64,000 nt of DNA from Microbacterium maritypicum (GCF_041529975.1 NZ_CP168030.1:1612001-1676000); one strand, 5' to 3'; shown: positions 38,602 through 46,882, numbered from the stretch's first letter. A program made the numbers and translations. Notes: generated by a model from the letters alone, not told the origin.

Positions 38602-38700
38602 ACAGCCGAAATCTCATTCCGGCCTTGGCATGCCCGATTCCCCCAATCGTGCATCGCCGTGGGCGGCATCTCATTCCCCCCGTGAGATGCCGCCCATTCC
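38602..38700 (+). ncRNA. 6C RNA (actinobacterial small RNA)
   Basis: Two stem-loops with cytosine-rich loops define this family. The first is GATT-CCCCC-AATC (38636-38648). The second is a perfect 13-bp stem, GGGCGGCATCTCA (38661-38673) with its complement (38683-38695), whose loop carries six consecutive C residues (38676-38681). A TTGTCA/TACACT promoter precedes it. In Mycobacterium the homologous small RNA (B11) also lies next to the Tad-like locus near acs, so gene order agrees. It is known to act by C-rich loop pairing with mRNAs. The ends are approximate. Confidence 0.85.
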
Positions 38701-38702
38701 GT

Positions 38703-38716
38703 TGGGAGCGCTCCCG
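38703..38716. promoter_or_regulatory. LacI-family operator-like palindrome (CebR-like)
   Basis: TGGGAGCGCTCCCG contains the perfect 12-bp palindrome GGGAGCGCTCCC and matches 13 of 14 bases of the CebR-type LacI operator of actinomycetes. No sugar gene is nearby: it lies just after the 6C RNA and 124 bp before tadA. It may be a chance palindrome or a part of the 6C RNA 3' end. Confidence 0.4.
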
Positions 38717-38839
38717 TTCTCGGCGCCCCGGCCCGTCCGTCTCCTGCACCGGTCGGCGACTGCGACTCTTCTGCACAGCGCCTGAGCCGCGGTGGCGTAT
38801 CCGATCGCTCGCGCCGTCCCGGCCGCCTACCTTCGCGGT

Positions 38840-39847
38840 ATGCCCGATTCCTTCGTCATCCAGCCCCGTGGTGCGGCACCGGTGACGGGCGCGATGGATG
38901 CCGCTCCCGAGCCGCTGCGCCTCGACCCCGCCTTCGGTCCGCTCATCGCCCACATCGACGACGCCGTCACCGATGTCTTCGTCAACGGCCCGGCGGGTCT
39001 GTTCGTCGACCGGGGCAGCGGCGCGGATCCGGTGAGCGGATGGCGGGCGTCGGAGCGGGAGGTCCGCGACCTCGCCGTCGCCCTCGTCGGTCTCGGCGGG
39101 CGCCATCTCGACGACCAGGCTCCGTGCGTCGACGTCCGTCTCGATTCCGGCATCCGCGTGCATGCCGTCCTCGCTCCGGTGTCCACGATGGGCACCGCGC
39201 TCTCGATCCGCATCCCTCGGGTGCGGGCGGCCGACCTCGAGGCGCTCGCTGCGCTCGGCTCCTTCGGCGCACGTCAGCAGGCCTGGCTCCTCGGGCTGGT
39301 GGCCGAACGGGCCAACATCCTCATCACCGGCGGCACCGGAACGGGCAAGACGACGCTCCTGTCCGCGCTGCTCTCCGAGGTCCCGGCGACCGAGCGCATC
39401 GTCACGATCGAAGATGTCGCAGAGCTCCGTCCGCGCCACCCGCATCACGTCGCCCTCGAGGCGCGTCAGGCGAATGTCGAGGGAGCGGGAGGGATCACGC
39501 TGGCTCGGCTGGTGCGCGAGTCACTGCGGATGCGGCCGGACCGTCTGGTGGTGGGCGAATGCCGCGGGGAAGAGGTCCGAGAGCTGCTCACCGCGCTCAA
39601 CACCGGACACGACGGCGGCGCCGGCACGATGCACGCCAGCGGGCTCCGCGATGTGCCGGCCCGGCTCGAGGCCCTCGGTGCGCTGGCCGGGATGGATGCA
39701 GTCGCCCTCGCGCGGCAGGCGGTGAGTGCGTTCACGGTGGTGCTGCATCTCGACCGTGCTCCCGGGGGCGTCCGTCGGATCCGGCAGGCCGGACGACTCG
39801 TGATGGCGGGCGACCGGTTGGACATCGAGGAGGTCACGCCGTGGTGA
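38840..39847 (+). CDS. tadA: Tad/Flp pilus assembly ATPase TadA (CpaF-like)
   Basis: This 335-residue type II/IV secretion ATPase has Walker A ITGGTGTGKTTLLSALL, Asp-box IVTIEDVAELRP and Walker B/His-box LRMRPDRLVVGECRGEE, plus GHDGGAGTMHA. It powers assembly of Flp pili. ATG 38840 was chosen; a GTG at 38792 would add 16 poorly conserved residues. It is the first gene of the pilus operon tadA-tadB-pilin-tadE-like, now split by an integrated element. No TadZ/MinD-like gene precedes it. Confidence 0.9.
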   Translation: MPDSFVIQPRGAAPVTGAMDAAPEPLRLDPAFGPLIAHIDDAVTDVFVNGPAGLFVDRGSGADPVSGWRASEREVRDLAVALVGLGGRHLDDQAPCVDVRLDSGIRVHAVLAPVSTMGTALSIRIPRVRAADLEALAALGSFGARQQAWLLGLVAERANILITGGTGTGKTTLLSALLSEVPATERIVTIEDVAELRPRHPHHVALEARQANVEGAGGITLARLVRESLRMRPDRLVVGECRGEEVRELLTALNTGHDGGAGTMHASGLRDVPARLEALGALAGMDAVALARQAVSAFTVVLHLDRAPGGVRRIRQAGRLVMAGDRLDIEEVTPW

Positions 39848-40743
39848 TCCGACGACGCCCTGCGCCCCCTGCGAGTGAGACGGGGGCGAGCGATGCCGCG
39901 ACCTCGGTGCAGACCCTGGCCGTCCTGCTGCAGGCGGGAGCGGTGCCGGTCGTCGCCTGGCGGCACCTCGCCGACATCGGCGACCCGCATGCGCTGGCCG
40001 TGACCGAGCGGGTGGAGGGAGGCATTCCCCTGCTCGACGCCATCGAGGCCGAGGGTGGGGCCTGGGTCGACCTCGCGGCCGCATGGGAGATCGCCACCAC
40101 GGTCGGTGCCCCGCTTGCCGAGGTGCTCCGGATCATCGCCGAATCTCTGCGCGACGCCGCGTCCGCCGCCGACGATGTGCGCATCGCACTCGCCGAGCCC
40201 GCGGGAACAGCGCGCCTGCTGCTGTGGATGCCGCTCGCGGGACTTCTTCTCGGGTTCGCGCTCGGCTTCGACACCGTCGGCGTCATCGTCGGCAATCCGC
40301 TCGGTGCCGCCTGCGTGGTCGCGGGCCTTCTCCTCGTGCTCGCAGCTCGGCTGTGGACGCGGCGGCTGCTCCGCCGCGCTGCGCCCGAGCCGGGCACGCC
40401 CGGGATGCGAGCCGAACTGGTGGCCGTCGCGCTCGCCGGGGGCGCCTCCATCGACCGCGCCCTCCGTCTGGTCGCCGAGAGCTCGGCCGGAGGGGGGACC
40501 GAGGAGGGCATCCGATCCGTGCTCGAGCTGTCCCGAGCAGCCGGCGTGCCCGCGGTGGAGCTCCTTCGAGCGTCCGCAGCGCAGGATCGGCATGCCGCGC
40601 GGGTGCACGGCCGCCTGCGTGCGGCGAAGCTCTCGACACGACTGCTCATCCCGCTCGGTGTGTGCACCCTGCCTGCGTTCCTCCTGCTCGGTGTGGCGCC
40701 GATGCTGCTCAGCGTCCTGGCCTCGACACCGCTGCCCCTGTGA
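39841..40743 (+). CDS. tadB: Tad pilus inner-membrane platform protein (TadB/TadC-like)
   Basis: This 300-residue protein has three to four membrane spans: a pair near residues 125-165 (LLLWMPLAGLLLGFALGF) and one at the C-terminus (LIPLGVCTLPAFLLLGVAPML). T2SSF-like helical regions lie on both sides. One protein replaces the usual TadB plus TadC pair, which could mean a fused or reduced platform. Two adjacent GTG codons (39841, 39844) could start it; both overlap tadA. Confidence 0.8.
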   Translation: MVIRRRPAPPASETGASDAATSVQTLAVLLQAGAVPVVAWRHLADIGDPHALAVTERVEGGIPLLDAIEAEGGAWVDLAAAWEIATTVGAPLAEVLRIIAESLRDAASAADDVRIALAEPAGTARLLLWMPLAGLLLGFALGFDTVGVIVGNPLGAACVVAGLLLVLAARLWTRRLLRRAAPEPGTPGMRAELVAVALAGGASIDRALRLVAESSAGGGTEEGIRSVLELSRAAGVPAVELLRASAAQDRHAARVHGRLRAAKLSTRLLIPLGVCTLPAFLLLGVAPMLLSVLASTPLPL

Positions 40744-40812
40744 GCGACGTGCCGAGCGACCCGCTGAGACCGACCAACCGATGCGAAGGCATCACAGAGA
40801 AAGAGGTACATC

Positions 40813-40938
40813 ATGATCCGCATTCCCCGACTCGACCGGCGCCGCGCGGCTGCGCTGTTCGGCGACGACACCGGCGCGGCCACGGCCGAATACGCGATCA
40901 CCACGATGGCCACTGTCGAAGATTTAGAGCACAATTAG
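40813..40938 (+). pseudogene. Flp/DUF4244 pilin, 5' part interrupted by the element
   Basis: The reading frame starts MIRIPRLDRRR, contains the pilin processing/hydrophobic-start region DDTGAATAEYAITTM, and then runs into element sequence (VEDLEHN) and stops at 40938. Family members continue with a single membrane span, which is found 8.5 kb away at 49419-49517. The pilin is thus split at the attachment site, and this copy would lack nearly its whole hydrophobic segment. Precise excision would restore it. Confidence 0.88.
40905..40915. other. Left attachment junction (attL)
   Basis: The pilin codons ATG-GCC (40906-40911) are followed directly by element sequence (ACTGTC...). Comparison with the right junction leaves GCC (40909-40911) as the shared core that restores a gapless pilin family alignment (TMAAVAF). 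A longer shared GGCCAC (40908-40913) is an alternative core that would add three residues to the restored pilin. Short cores are usual for serine integrases. Confidence 0.65.
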
Positions 40939-40941
40939 CGC

Positions 40942-42429
40942 ATGGTCCCCAAGAAGCGCACTCCCGCTGTCATCCGCGCCGCGGTGTACGCGCGACAGTC
41001 TGTCTACGAACCCGAGGGCATCGAGCGACAGATCGAAGCGTGTCGGCAACTCGCTGACGCACGTGACTACGTCCCCGCTGATATCTACGCCGATGACAAC
41101 GTCAGTGGATACCGCGATCGCGGCGACGGGACTGCGTTCGCTCGGATGCTCGAAGATGCGCGCGCCGGGAAGTTCGACGTACTCATCGTGCGGAAGCTCG
41201 ACCGACTCGCGCGCTCCCTCTCGGCGATTGAGTCCCTGACCGCCGCTCGCGTTCAAGTCGTCACGACCGACGGCGAACTCGACCTCACGACCGTCAACGG
41301 GCGACTCATCGCCAACGTGTTGACCGCCGTCGCTCGCGCCGAGAGTGAGACGAAGGCCGAGCGCCGCGTCTTCGCGAACGCCGGGAGACGACGCGAGGGC
41401 ATCCCAACGTCGGGACGCGTGCCGTACGGCTATGTATGGGTTCCGACGAAGGTTCGGAAGGATCACGGCAGCGTCGAAGCGTACGAGCTCGACGGTGAAC
41501 GCGCGGAGGACGTGCGGCGGATCTTCGAGGCCTTTCTCGCGGGGGTGCCTCTCGGATCGATCGCCCGTGATCTTGCTCTCGCTGGAAAGCGCACGGCCGG
41601 CACCAAACGCCACCCTGACGGCGTCCCTTTCTCTCCGACGACCCTGCGACGCATGCTGATGTCGCCGTACTACGCGGCATTGCTTCCGCTGCCCTCCGAA
41701 GACGGCGGCGCCTACGACCAAGACGCGATCACGCGTGGCTCGTGCGAGGTCGGCAAGTGGCCGGCGATCGTCAGCGTCGAGCAGTGGGAAGCGGCGAAGG
41801 CGAAGCTTGCACACCCCTCGCGTAAGACGTCACCCGGGCCTACGCGTCGATGGTTACTCTCGGGGATCGCAGTGTGCGGAGCAGCAGGGTGCGGGCGACC
41901 GATCCTCGCTGGCGGCGGTGAAAAGGGCGTGCACTCGTACCGCTGCCCTTCGATGCGCCATTTCATGCGGCAGGGCGACCCGCTCGATGCCTTCGTGGAG
42001 CGCTACGCGGTCGAATACATCGCGAAGCACCGAGGAGCACTGCTCGCCCCGCGGGAGAGGTCCGACGCGGCAGCGATCAATGCCGAGCTCGCCCGGCTCG
42101 ACGCGCGTCTCGTCGAGCTCGGTGAAGACCGCGACGGCGGACTCATCGACCGCGCCGAGTACTTGCGTCGCCGCCCTCCGCTCATCGCGAAGCGCGATGC
42201 GCTGCGCCGTGACCTCGCGGCGGGTGCTGACCGCTCAGCGCTGGAAGGCATCGTCGATGCGGGCGACGTGCTCGAAGCCTGGCGGGGGCTCACGCTCGGC
42301 GAGAAGCGCGCCGTGCTCGGCGACCTCTTCGAGATCCGTGTGCACTCTGTCGGTCAGGGCAACCGGCGCAACATGCCCGCGGACAAGTTCGCGGCGACGC
42401 TCGCCATCGCGCCGCTAGTCATCCGGTAG
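40942..42429 (+). CDS. Large serine recombinase (integrase)
   Basis: This 495-residue protein has an N-terminal resolvase domain with nucleophile Ser20 in VYARQSVYEPEG, and the catalytic Arg residues in VSGYRDRGDGTAF and VRKLDRLARSLS. It also has a recombinase domain (GRVPYGYVW, TLRRMLMSPYYAAL), a zinc ribbon (CGAAGCGRPILAGG, then CP) and a C-terminal coiled coil. It starts 31 bp from the left junction, the usual position for such integrases. It is responsible for integration into the pilin gene; excision would need a recombination directionality factor, not recognised here. Confidence 0.93.
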   Translation: MVPKKRTPAVIRAAVYARQSVYEPEGIERQIEACRQLADARDYVPADIYADDNVSGYRDRGDGTAFARMLEDARAGKFDVLIVRKLDRLARSLSAIESLTAARVQVVTTDGELDLTTVNGRLIANVLTAVARAESETKAERRVFANAGRRREGIPTSGRVPYGYVWVPTKVRKDHGSVEAYELDGERAEDVRRIFEAFLAGVPLGSIARDLALAGKRTAGTKRHPDGVPFSPTTLRRMLMSPYYAALLPLPSEDGGAYDQDAITRGSCEVGKWPAIVSVEQWEAAKAKLAHPSRKTSPGPTRRWLLSGIAVCGAAGCGRPILAGGGEKGVHSYRCPSMRHFMRQGDPLDAFVERYAVEYIAKHRGALLAPRERSDAAAINAELARLDARLVELGEDRDGGLIDRAEYLRRRPPLIAKRDALRRDLAAGADRSALEGIVDAGDVLEAWRGLTLGEKRAVLGDLFEIRVHSVGQGNRRNMPADKFAATLAIAPLVIR

Positions 42430-42822
42430 CGTCCGGCCCCGGCCCCGATCCTTGCGCCGAGCCGCCTTGCTCTTGTTCGAGTTGGGGGGATACCACTCGT
42501 TCAAGATGCGGTTGAGCGTCGCCTGATCCTCCGGATCACGGAACGGCAGCGTCGTCGCGGCACCCTCGTCGTCCGGTGTCTCGGGCGCCTCCGGGGTGAG
42601 CGTCGCGTGTGCATGACCCCAGGCGGAATCGGTTGGCTTCGCAACGATCGCCACCGCTTCACGAAGCTCAACGTCGTTCGCGACGGCACGCTTTGCAGTT
42701 CCGCTCGCCCGGTAGGCCACGATCAGCGACACGACGGCTAGCGCCGTCCCGATGAACCCGCCGGCGGCCGCGATCCAATTTGGGACAACCACGCCCCAGA
42801 AGTCAGTCGCCACAGTCACCAT
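42415..42822 (-). CDS. Small membrane-anchored protein of unknown function
   Basis: The 135-residue product starts near MVTVATDFWGVVVPNW and has one membrane span (AAAGGFIGTALAVVSLIVAY, residues about 17-36). An acidic cytoplasmic region (EAPETPDDEGAATTLPF) and a basic Lys/Arg tail follow. It overlaps the integrase 3' end by 15 bp on the opposite strand. A longer frame starting at 42957 is possible, but its extra residues look like shadow sequence. No family is recognised. Confidence 0.6.
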   Translation of the reverse strand: MVTVATDFWGVVVPNWIAAAGGFIGTALAVVSLIVAYRASGTAKRAVANDVELREAVAIVAKPTDSAWGHAHATLTPEAPETPDDEGAATTLPFRDPEDQATLNRILNEWYPPNSNKSKAARRKDRGRGRTLPDD

Positions 42823-43529
42823 GCGCTGAGCATATCGGCGCCTCGGGTGCGCGCTAATGGCGACAGCGGGCGCTGTGGGAGTTGCAGCGTGTCCGAGCGA
42901 CGGATAACTCGGGCGCCGACGGGAAGATAGTGACGGTTGTGCGGGGGCGACGCTCACTCCTCGCGCTATCTGGGAATCGTGCGCGAGGTTATGCGTGATG
43001 CGACCCCGCGACGCTCAACAACCCCGAAATCTGTCCCGGACAGCTCAGCCCGTCGAGCCCTCCCAATCGAGCTCTGGCGGCGACACTCTCAGGACAGCTA
43101 CTTCCGCGTAATTCTGCGCTTTTCGACTTGTCCTAGGACTGTCCTGGATTGTCCTCTAGGACAGGTGTCTAGTTGTCCTGCAGTTCCCCAGGGCTTTAGC
43201 CCGGGACACAGGACAGGACACACCGCCGGACACGCACCGATCGATGTGTGAGTGACGCAGCGACGTGAAGAAGTGGAGCCCCCAAGAGAGATCCGACACG
43301 CCGTACGCCCGTGCTCCACGCATTCGCGGGATGGATGTATTCTGACCTCACGGCTGCAGCCAATACGGTGAGAATCCCCGGCACGCAGCACACCAAAACC
43401 AGATTCAGCTTGAGTCTCGGCGACGAGTGGAGGGCGCGAAAGCGCCGGGCACCACGGCCGGGGCAAGACCTCTCCGGGTCGATCCGTGGCTAGAGCGGAC
43501 CCATCTCGATTCCGAGAAGGTTCCTCGCC
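42823..43529. other. Non-coding control region of the element
   Basis: No convincing gene is seen in these 707 bases; the open frames that exist are Arg/Ser-rich shadows. The stretch holds a cluster of TGTCC/GGACA half sites (43031-43232), described separately. It separates the integrase and a minus-strand gene from the plus-strand gene block that begins at 43530, so promoters and an origin or operator are likely here. Confidence 0.6.
43031..43232. repeat. Cluster of TGTCC/GGACA half sites (iteron or operator array)
   Basis: CTGTCCCGGACAG (43031-43043) is a 13-bp palindrome. TGTCC occurs at 43129, 43140, 43150 and 43174, the first three spaced 11 and 10 bp, i.e. on one face of the helix. The inverted form GGAC[A/T] occurs at 43092, 43136, 43159, 43204, 43211, 43216 and 43228, giving composite palindromes such as TGTCCTAGGAC and TGTCCTCTAGGACA. 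The density suggests a binding array for an element-encoded or host regulator or an initiator protein. Confidence 0.7.
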
Positions 43530-43688
43530 ATGGCTGAATCAGCCGCTACCGCCGCAACGACGGCGTGCCACTCACTCGACGTCCTCTTCCCCGACCCTGA
43601 CGGCGTGATCGCTGCTCTCGTCGCCGATCTCCCCGCGCCATCACCGGAGAGCGCCGCCCGCGTCTCTGCCCTTCTGGCGGTGCGCTGA
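43530..43688 (+). CDS. Small element protein (52 aa), unknown function
   Basis: This short Ala-rich protein (begins MAESAATAATTACHSLDVLF, ends ARVSALLAVR) is preceded by CGAGAAGG at a suitable distance. Its stop overlaps the next start (TGATG). Its place at the head of the plus-strand block and the overlap support translation. No family is recognised. Confidence 0.6.
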   Translation: MAESAATAATTACHSLDVLFPDPDGVIAALVADLPAPSPESAARVSALLAVR

Positions 43689-44119
43689 TGCCTACCGTCC
43701 GCTCGTCTGAAGAAGCCGCCGCTCTGGCACGCAAGCGTTGGGACAAGCCTCGCCCCGCACCCGCCGACAAACGAGTGCGCACGCTGCCGTCGGGCTCGAA
43801 GATAGAAGCCCGATGGATGGCGAAGGCCGAAGAGCTCGGGCTCGTCTACGAAGGCATGAGCCGCAATGCTCACCGCCGGCTCGCGAAGCGTCTATCCGAC
43901 GATGACACGATGCGGCGCGTCAAGCGCGTGCACGAGCCTCGCCCGCAGACGATCGACGATGACGACGACCTTTTGCTCGCGCATCTCGAAGCCGAGGCCG
44001 CACGGTGGCGCGCTCGCGTCAAGCGCGACCGCCGTGTCGCGCTCGCTCATGAGTTGCTCGCCGACAAGGCCGAGAGCGAGCTCGCAGAGCTCATGTTCAA
44101 GCTCGGGCTCATCTCGTGA
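43688..44119 (+). CDS. Hypothetical element protein (143 aa), charged
   Basis: This highly charged protein has a possible DNA-binding N-terminus (SSEEAAALARKRWDKPRP) and an acidic centre (TIDDDDDLLLAHLEAEAARW). A C-terminal amphipathic helix (DKAESELAELMFKLGLIS) could mediate oligomerisation. It overlaps the ATPase gene by 4 bp (GTGA), so the two are probably made together and may act together. No family is recognised. Confidence 0.65.
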   Translation: MPTVRSSEEAAALARKRWDKPRPAPADKRVRTLPSGSKIEARWMAKAEELGLVYEGMSRNAHRRLAKRLSDDDTMRRVKRVHEPRPQTIDDDDDLLLAHLEAEAARWRARVKRDRRVALAHELLADKAESELAELMFKLGLIS

Positions 44120-45504
44120 ACGTCCTCGGTCGAGAACTTGCCGAGCTCACTCCCGAGCGCGCACTCGATACATACGACCGGCTCCTCGACCTCACAGACG
44201 GAACGCCGTCGATGTTGGCGACGGTCGCCTTCCGCATCGGTCAGATCCCGCCGCGGGCGTTGCCGGATCACGACGACATCGTCGCGACGATGCTCTACCG
44301 TGCTGACATCGACGAGAGCGAGCACAAGGGGTACGCGAAGAAGATCCGGAAGGCGCTCCGGAAGGGGCACGACAAGCTCGCCTACACGGTCGTTGACCCC
44401 GACGTGCTCGGCCGGCAAGCGGCGGTCGATGCCGAGGCCGAGAAGATCCGCATACGTGAGGACGCTCGTCGCCTCGTCGCCGAGGAAGCCACACAGGACG
44501 ACGAGCCCGCCGACGACTATGCAGACGTCGCCGCGCTCATCGAGATGGGCGTAGAGCGGCGTGTGCCGGACGCTGGCGCCGTTCGCAACGACGGAGTGCG
44601 TCTCGCGTACTCCGCGGCCGTGAACGGGCTCGTTGGGCCGCCCGAGTCCGGGAAGACGCTGATCGCGGTCGCGAGCGCGTGCGACACGCTCAAAGCCGGT
44701 GGGAGCGTCCTCCACATCGATGCGGATCACAACGGCGCCGAGGCGACGATCTCGCACTACCTCGCGGCGGACGGCGTGAAGCGTCGCGTGCTTTCCGATC
44801 GCGATCGTTTTCGCTATGTCGACGTGCGCTCGGCCGACCACCTTCGCCGCGTGGTCGCAGAAGCAAAGGAGTGGGCGCCGTCACTCGTCGTCGTCGACTC
44901 CGTCGGCGAGATCGTTCCGCTCATGGGCGGCGAGTCGAACTCGAACGACGACTATCGACGTATCCACCGCGAGATCCTGTCGCCGCTCGCCGATGGCGGC
45001 GCGGCCGTGCTCGTCTTGGACCACGTCACGAAGGAAGAGGGTCGTGGCGGGTATGCGATCGGTGCCGGCGCGAAGAAGGCCGCGATCGACGGCTCATACC
45101 TCGCAGTCATGCCTGTCGAGCCGTTCGTGCCGGGTGTCGGCGGTGCCGCTTCTCTGACGATCCTCAAGGATCGGCACGGCGGGGTCCGCGCTCAGTCGCC
45201 GAGCGGAAAGAGCCCGACCGCTGCCGTCTTCCGTCTCGACTCTCGCGATGGTGCGTCGACGTGGGAGTTCTGGCGAGGTCGCTCAGACGACGAGCGCGAC
45301 GATGCACAGGCTCAAGCCGACGTCGAGCACGTGCTCGCGCTCGATCCGTTCCCGACGAGCCGGTCGAAGCTACAGGCCGTACTCAAAGCCGCCCAGGGCA
45401 AGGCGTGGGGTAACGACCGCGCGCATGCCGCCCTCACTGAAGCCCGACGTCGCCGCGAGTCCGCGATGACCACTATCCCGATCGAAACCAACACGAAGGA
45501 GTAA
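44116..45504 (+). CDS. RecA-fold AAA ATPase (RepA/AAA_25-like)
   Basis: This 462-residue protein has an N-terminal region of about 150 residues that is charged and helical. A RecA-like core follows, with Walker A GPPESGKT (about 175-182), Walker B SLVVVDSVGEIVPL and the sensor-like LVLDHVTKEEGRGGYAIGAGAKK. The fold matches plasmid RepA-type hexameric helicases and AAA_25 replicative ATPases of phages and satellites. A short C-terminal winged-helix-like tail may follow. It probably supports element replication. It starts with GTG. Confidence 0.75.
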   Translation: MNVLGRELAELTPERALDTYDRLLDLTDGTPSMLATVAFRIGQIPPRALPDHDDIVATMLYRADIDESEHKGYAKKIRKALRKGHDKLAYTVVDPDVLGRQAAVDAEAEKIRIREDARRLVAEEATQDDEPADDYADVAALIEMGVERRVPDAGAVRNDGVRLAYSAAVNGLVGPPESGKTLIAVASACDTLKAGGSVLHIDADHNGAEATISHYLAADGVKRRVLSDRDRFRYVDVRSADHLRRVVAEAKEWAPSLVVVDSVGEIVPLMGGESNSNDDYRRIHREILSPLADGGAAVLVLDHVTKEEGRGGYAIGAGAKKAAIDGSYLAVMPVEPFVPGVGGAASLTILKDRHGGVRAQSPSGKSPTAAVFRLDSRDGASTWEFWRGRSDDERDDAQAQADVEHVLALDPFPTSRSKLQAVLKAAQGKAWGNDRAHAALTEARRRRESAMTTIPIETNTKE

Positions 45505-45509
45505 CCCTC

Positions 45510-46268
45510 ATGGCAATCATCAGCGAAAACATCTCAGGCGTCTTGCTCAACGTCCCGGACGACCTCCCCGCCCCCAAGACTCGAAAGGCGATCCAGCGTG
45601 CGGTCGCCTCCAAGCTGGCGCGCCAGGCGGCACAGGGAACCTTCGGCGACGCAGTCGATCGGCGTCGCAAGCTCGACGGGATCATCGCCGACGAGTACGG
45701 CGCGATTCTCGACAACGATCCCGATGCCGACCTCCCGGATGCACGTCCCCGAGTAACGGCAGCGAAGGCCGAAGTCGAAGACGCACGTCGAGATCTCGAC
45801 GTGCGGATCAACGTCGAGCAACGCGCGGCACAGAAGGTCCGTAAGGCAGTGGCGGAAGAGCTTCCGTTGCTCGCTCGTACGGCACTTGCCGAGGGCGACA
45901 CGGCTCTCGCGATGCTCTCAGCGGTGCTGGAAGATGCGATCGCTGCGCGTGACGCTCTTTGGTCTTCGATCGGTGTCGGTCGAATGGCCGCGCGACTCGC
46001 GGAAGAGCCCGGCGCTCCGATCGCGATTCAGCACAAGGCCTACGGGTACACCTTCGATCTTGAGGCAGTGATCGAGGGGCTCCACGAGTCGCTTGCGAAG
46101 GCAAGCGCCGAGCTCACGGAGCTACGCGGCGACGCGCGGCTCTCCACGGGCAAGAAGACCCGGAAGCCGCGAAAGGCCGCCAGCGAGGCACACAGCCCCG
46201 CACAGACGGCAGCCACGCCCGATCCCGCTCTCGGCAACCTCACGATCGGCGAGGACGATGACGACTGA
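45510..46268 (+). CDS. Hypothetical element protein (252 aa), helical
   Basis: This mostly helical protein has a predicted coiled coil (VTAAKAEVEDARRDLDVRIN, residues about 78-97, then AQKVRKAVAEE). A hydrophilic C-terminal tail rich in Lys/Arg ends in acidic DDDD. A good AGGAG ribosome binding site lies 9 bp upstream, and the gap to the ATPase is only 5 bp. It is likely a structural or replication accessory of the element. No family is recognised. Confidence 0.65.
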   Translation: MAIISENISGVLLNVPDDLPAPKTRKAIQRAVASKLARQAAQGTFGDAVDRRRKLDGIIADEYGAILDNDPDADLPDARPRVTAAKAEVEDARRDLDVRINVEQRAAQKVRKAVAEELPLLARTALAEGDTALAMLSAVLEDAIAARDALWSSIGVGRMAARLAEEPGAPIAIQHKAYGYTFDLEAVIEGLHESLAKASAELTELRGDARLSTGKKTRKPRKAASEAHSPAQTAATPDPALGNLTIGEDDDD

Positions 46269-46425
46269 CATGCGCGACCCAGAAGAGATCGACCGCGACT
46301 TCATGGTGAGCGAGATGTCCATCCCCCCGGTCCCGTACGACGCCCGTCGCGAGATGCTCCGCATCATCGACAAATGCCTCGACCTTCTCGACCGCATCAT
46401 CGACCAAAACGGGCTGCGCTCATGA
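46258..46425 (+). CDS. Small element protein (55 aa), unknown function
   Basis: This 55-residue protein (MTTDMRDPEEIDRDFMVSEM at the start) has a C-terminal amphipathic helix, MLRIIDKCLDLLDRIIDQNG. ATG 46258 overlaps the previous stop; ATG 46270 is an alternative. The tight spacing on both sides supports translation. Confidence 0.55.
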   Translation: MTTDMRDPEEIDRDFMVSEMSIPPVPYDARREMLRIIDKCLDLLDRIIDQNGLRS

Positions 46426-46484
46426 CCGTCAACCAGCGCGCTCAGTCGCCTTTCAATGCCGACAAGAAGGAGTTCACCCCATGA
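46422..46484 (+). CDS. Possible very small protein (20 aa)
   Basis: An ATG at 46422 overlaps the previous stop by 4 bp, and its own stop overlaps the next ATG by 4 bp. The 20-residue product ends KKEFTP. It may be a real peptide or only a translation-coupling leader for the next gene, whose ribosome binding site (AAGGAG) lies within it. Confidence 0.35.
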   Translation: MTVNQRAQSPFNADKKEFTP

Positions 46485-46882
46485 GCACAGCATCCGACCG
46501 GGCAGCCGCGTTTCTGTCCGAAAACACGAACCGGCGCTCGGTACCGTCTCGTACGGCTGGAGCGATCACAGCATCAGGTAAGGCCGCGGCCTTCCTCTCC
46601 GACAGTGGAGCCGCGCCCGAACGCGCGGGCGAGACACGCGACGAGACAGGCGACTATGCACGGCTCCGCGAGCTCATCGAGCGAGACGCGCTCACCGACG
46701 ACGAAGAGAGAGAGTTCTCCGCGCTCGCTGGGAAGCGGCGCGCCGGCACTCTCGAGGGTCAGCCCCGCCGCACCGTCTATCGGCGGCGTAGCGTCGCCGG
46801 CGAACAGAGCGAAGCGGGCCGCGCCGACGCCGCGCCGACCGCGAGCGAACAGGCCGCCCGCGCTCTTCGAGGGCATCTGTAA
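46481..46882 (+). CDS. Hypothetical element protein (133 aa) with internal repeat
   Basis: The protein has two copies of an AAAFLS motif near its start (DRAAAFLSENTN, residues about 7-18, and GKAAAFLSDSG about 31-41). An acidic/basic helical region (LRELIERDALTDDEEREFSAL) and an Arg-rich tail follow. A good AAGGAG ribosome binding site is present. The repeated motif could be a binding module. No family is recognised. Confidence 0.6.
   Translation: MSTASDRAAAFLSENTNRRSVPSRTAGAITASGKAAAFLSDSGAAPERAGETRDETGDYARLRELIERDALTDDEEREFSALAGKRRAGTLEGQPRRTVYRRRSVAGEQSEAGRADAAPTASEQAARALRGHL

Noticed and set aside
43098-43466. Possible minus-strand gene in the element's control region
   Set aside because: The composition is Cys/Arg/Ser-rich, there is no good ribosome binding site and it runs through the half-site array.
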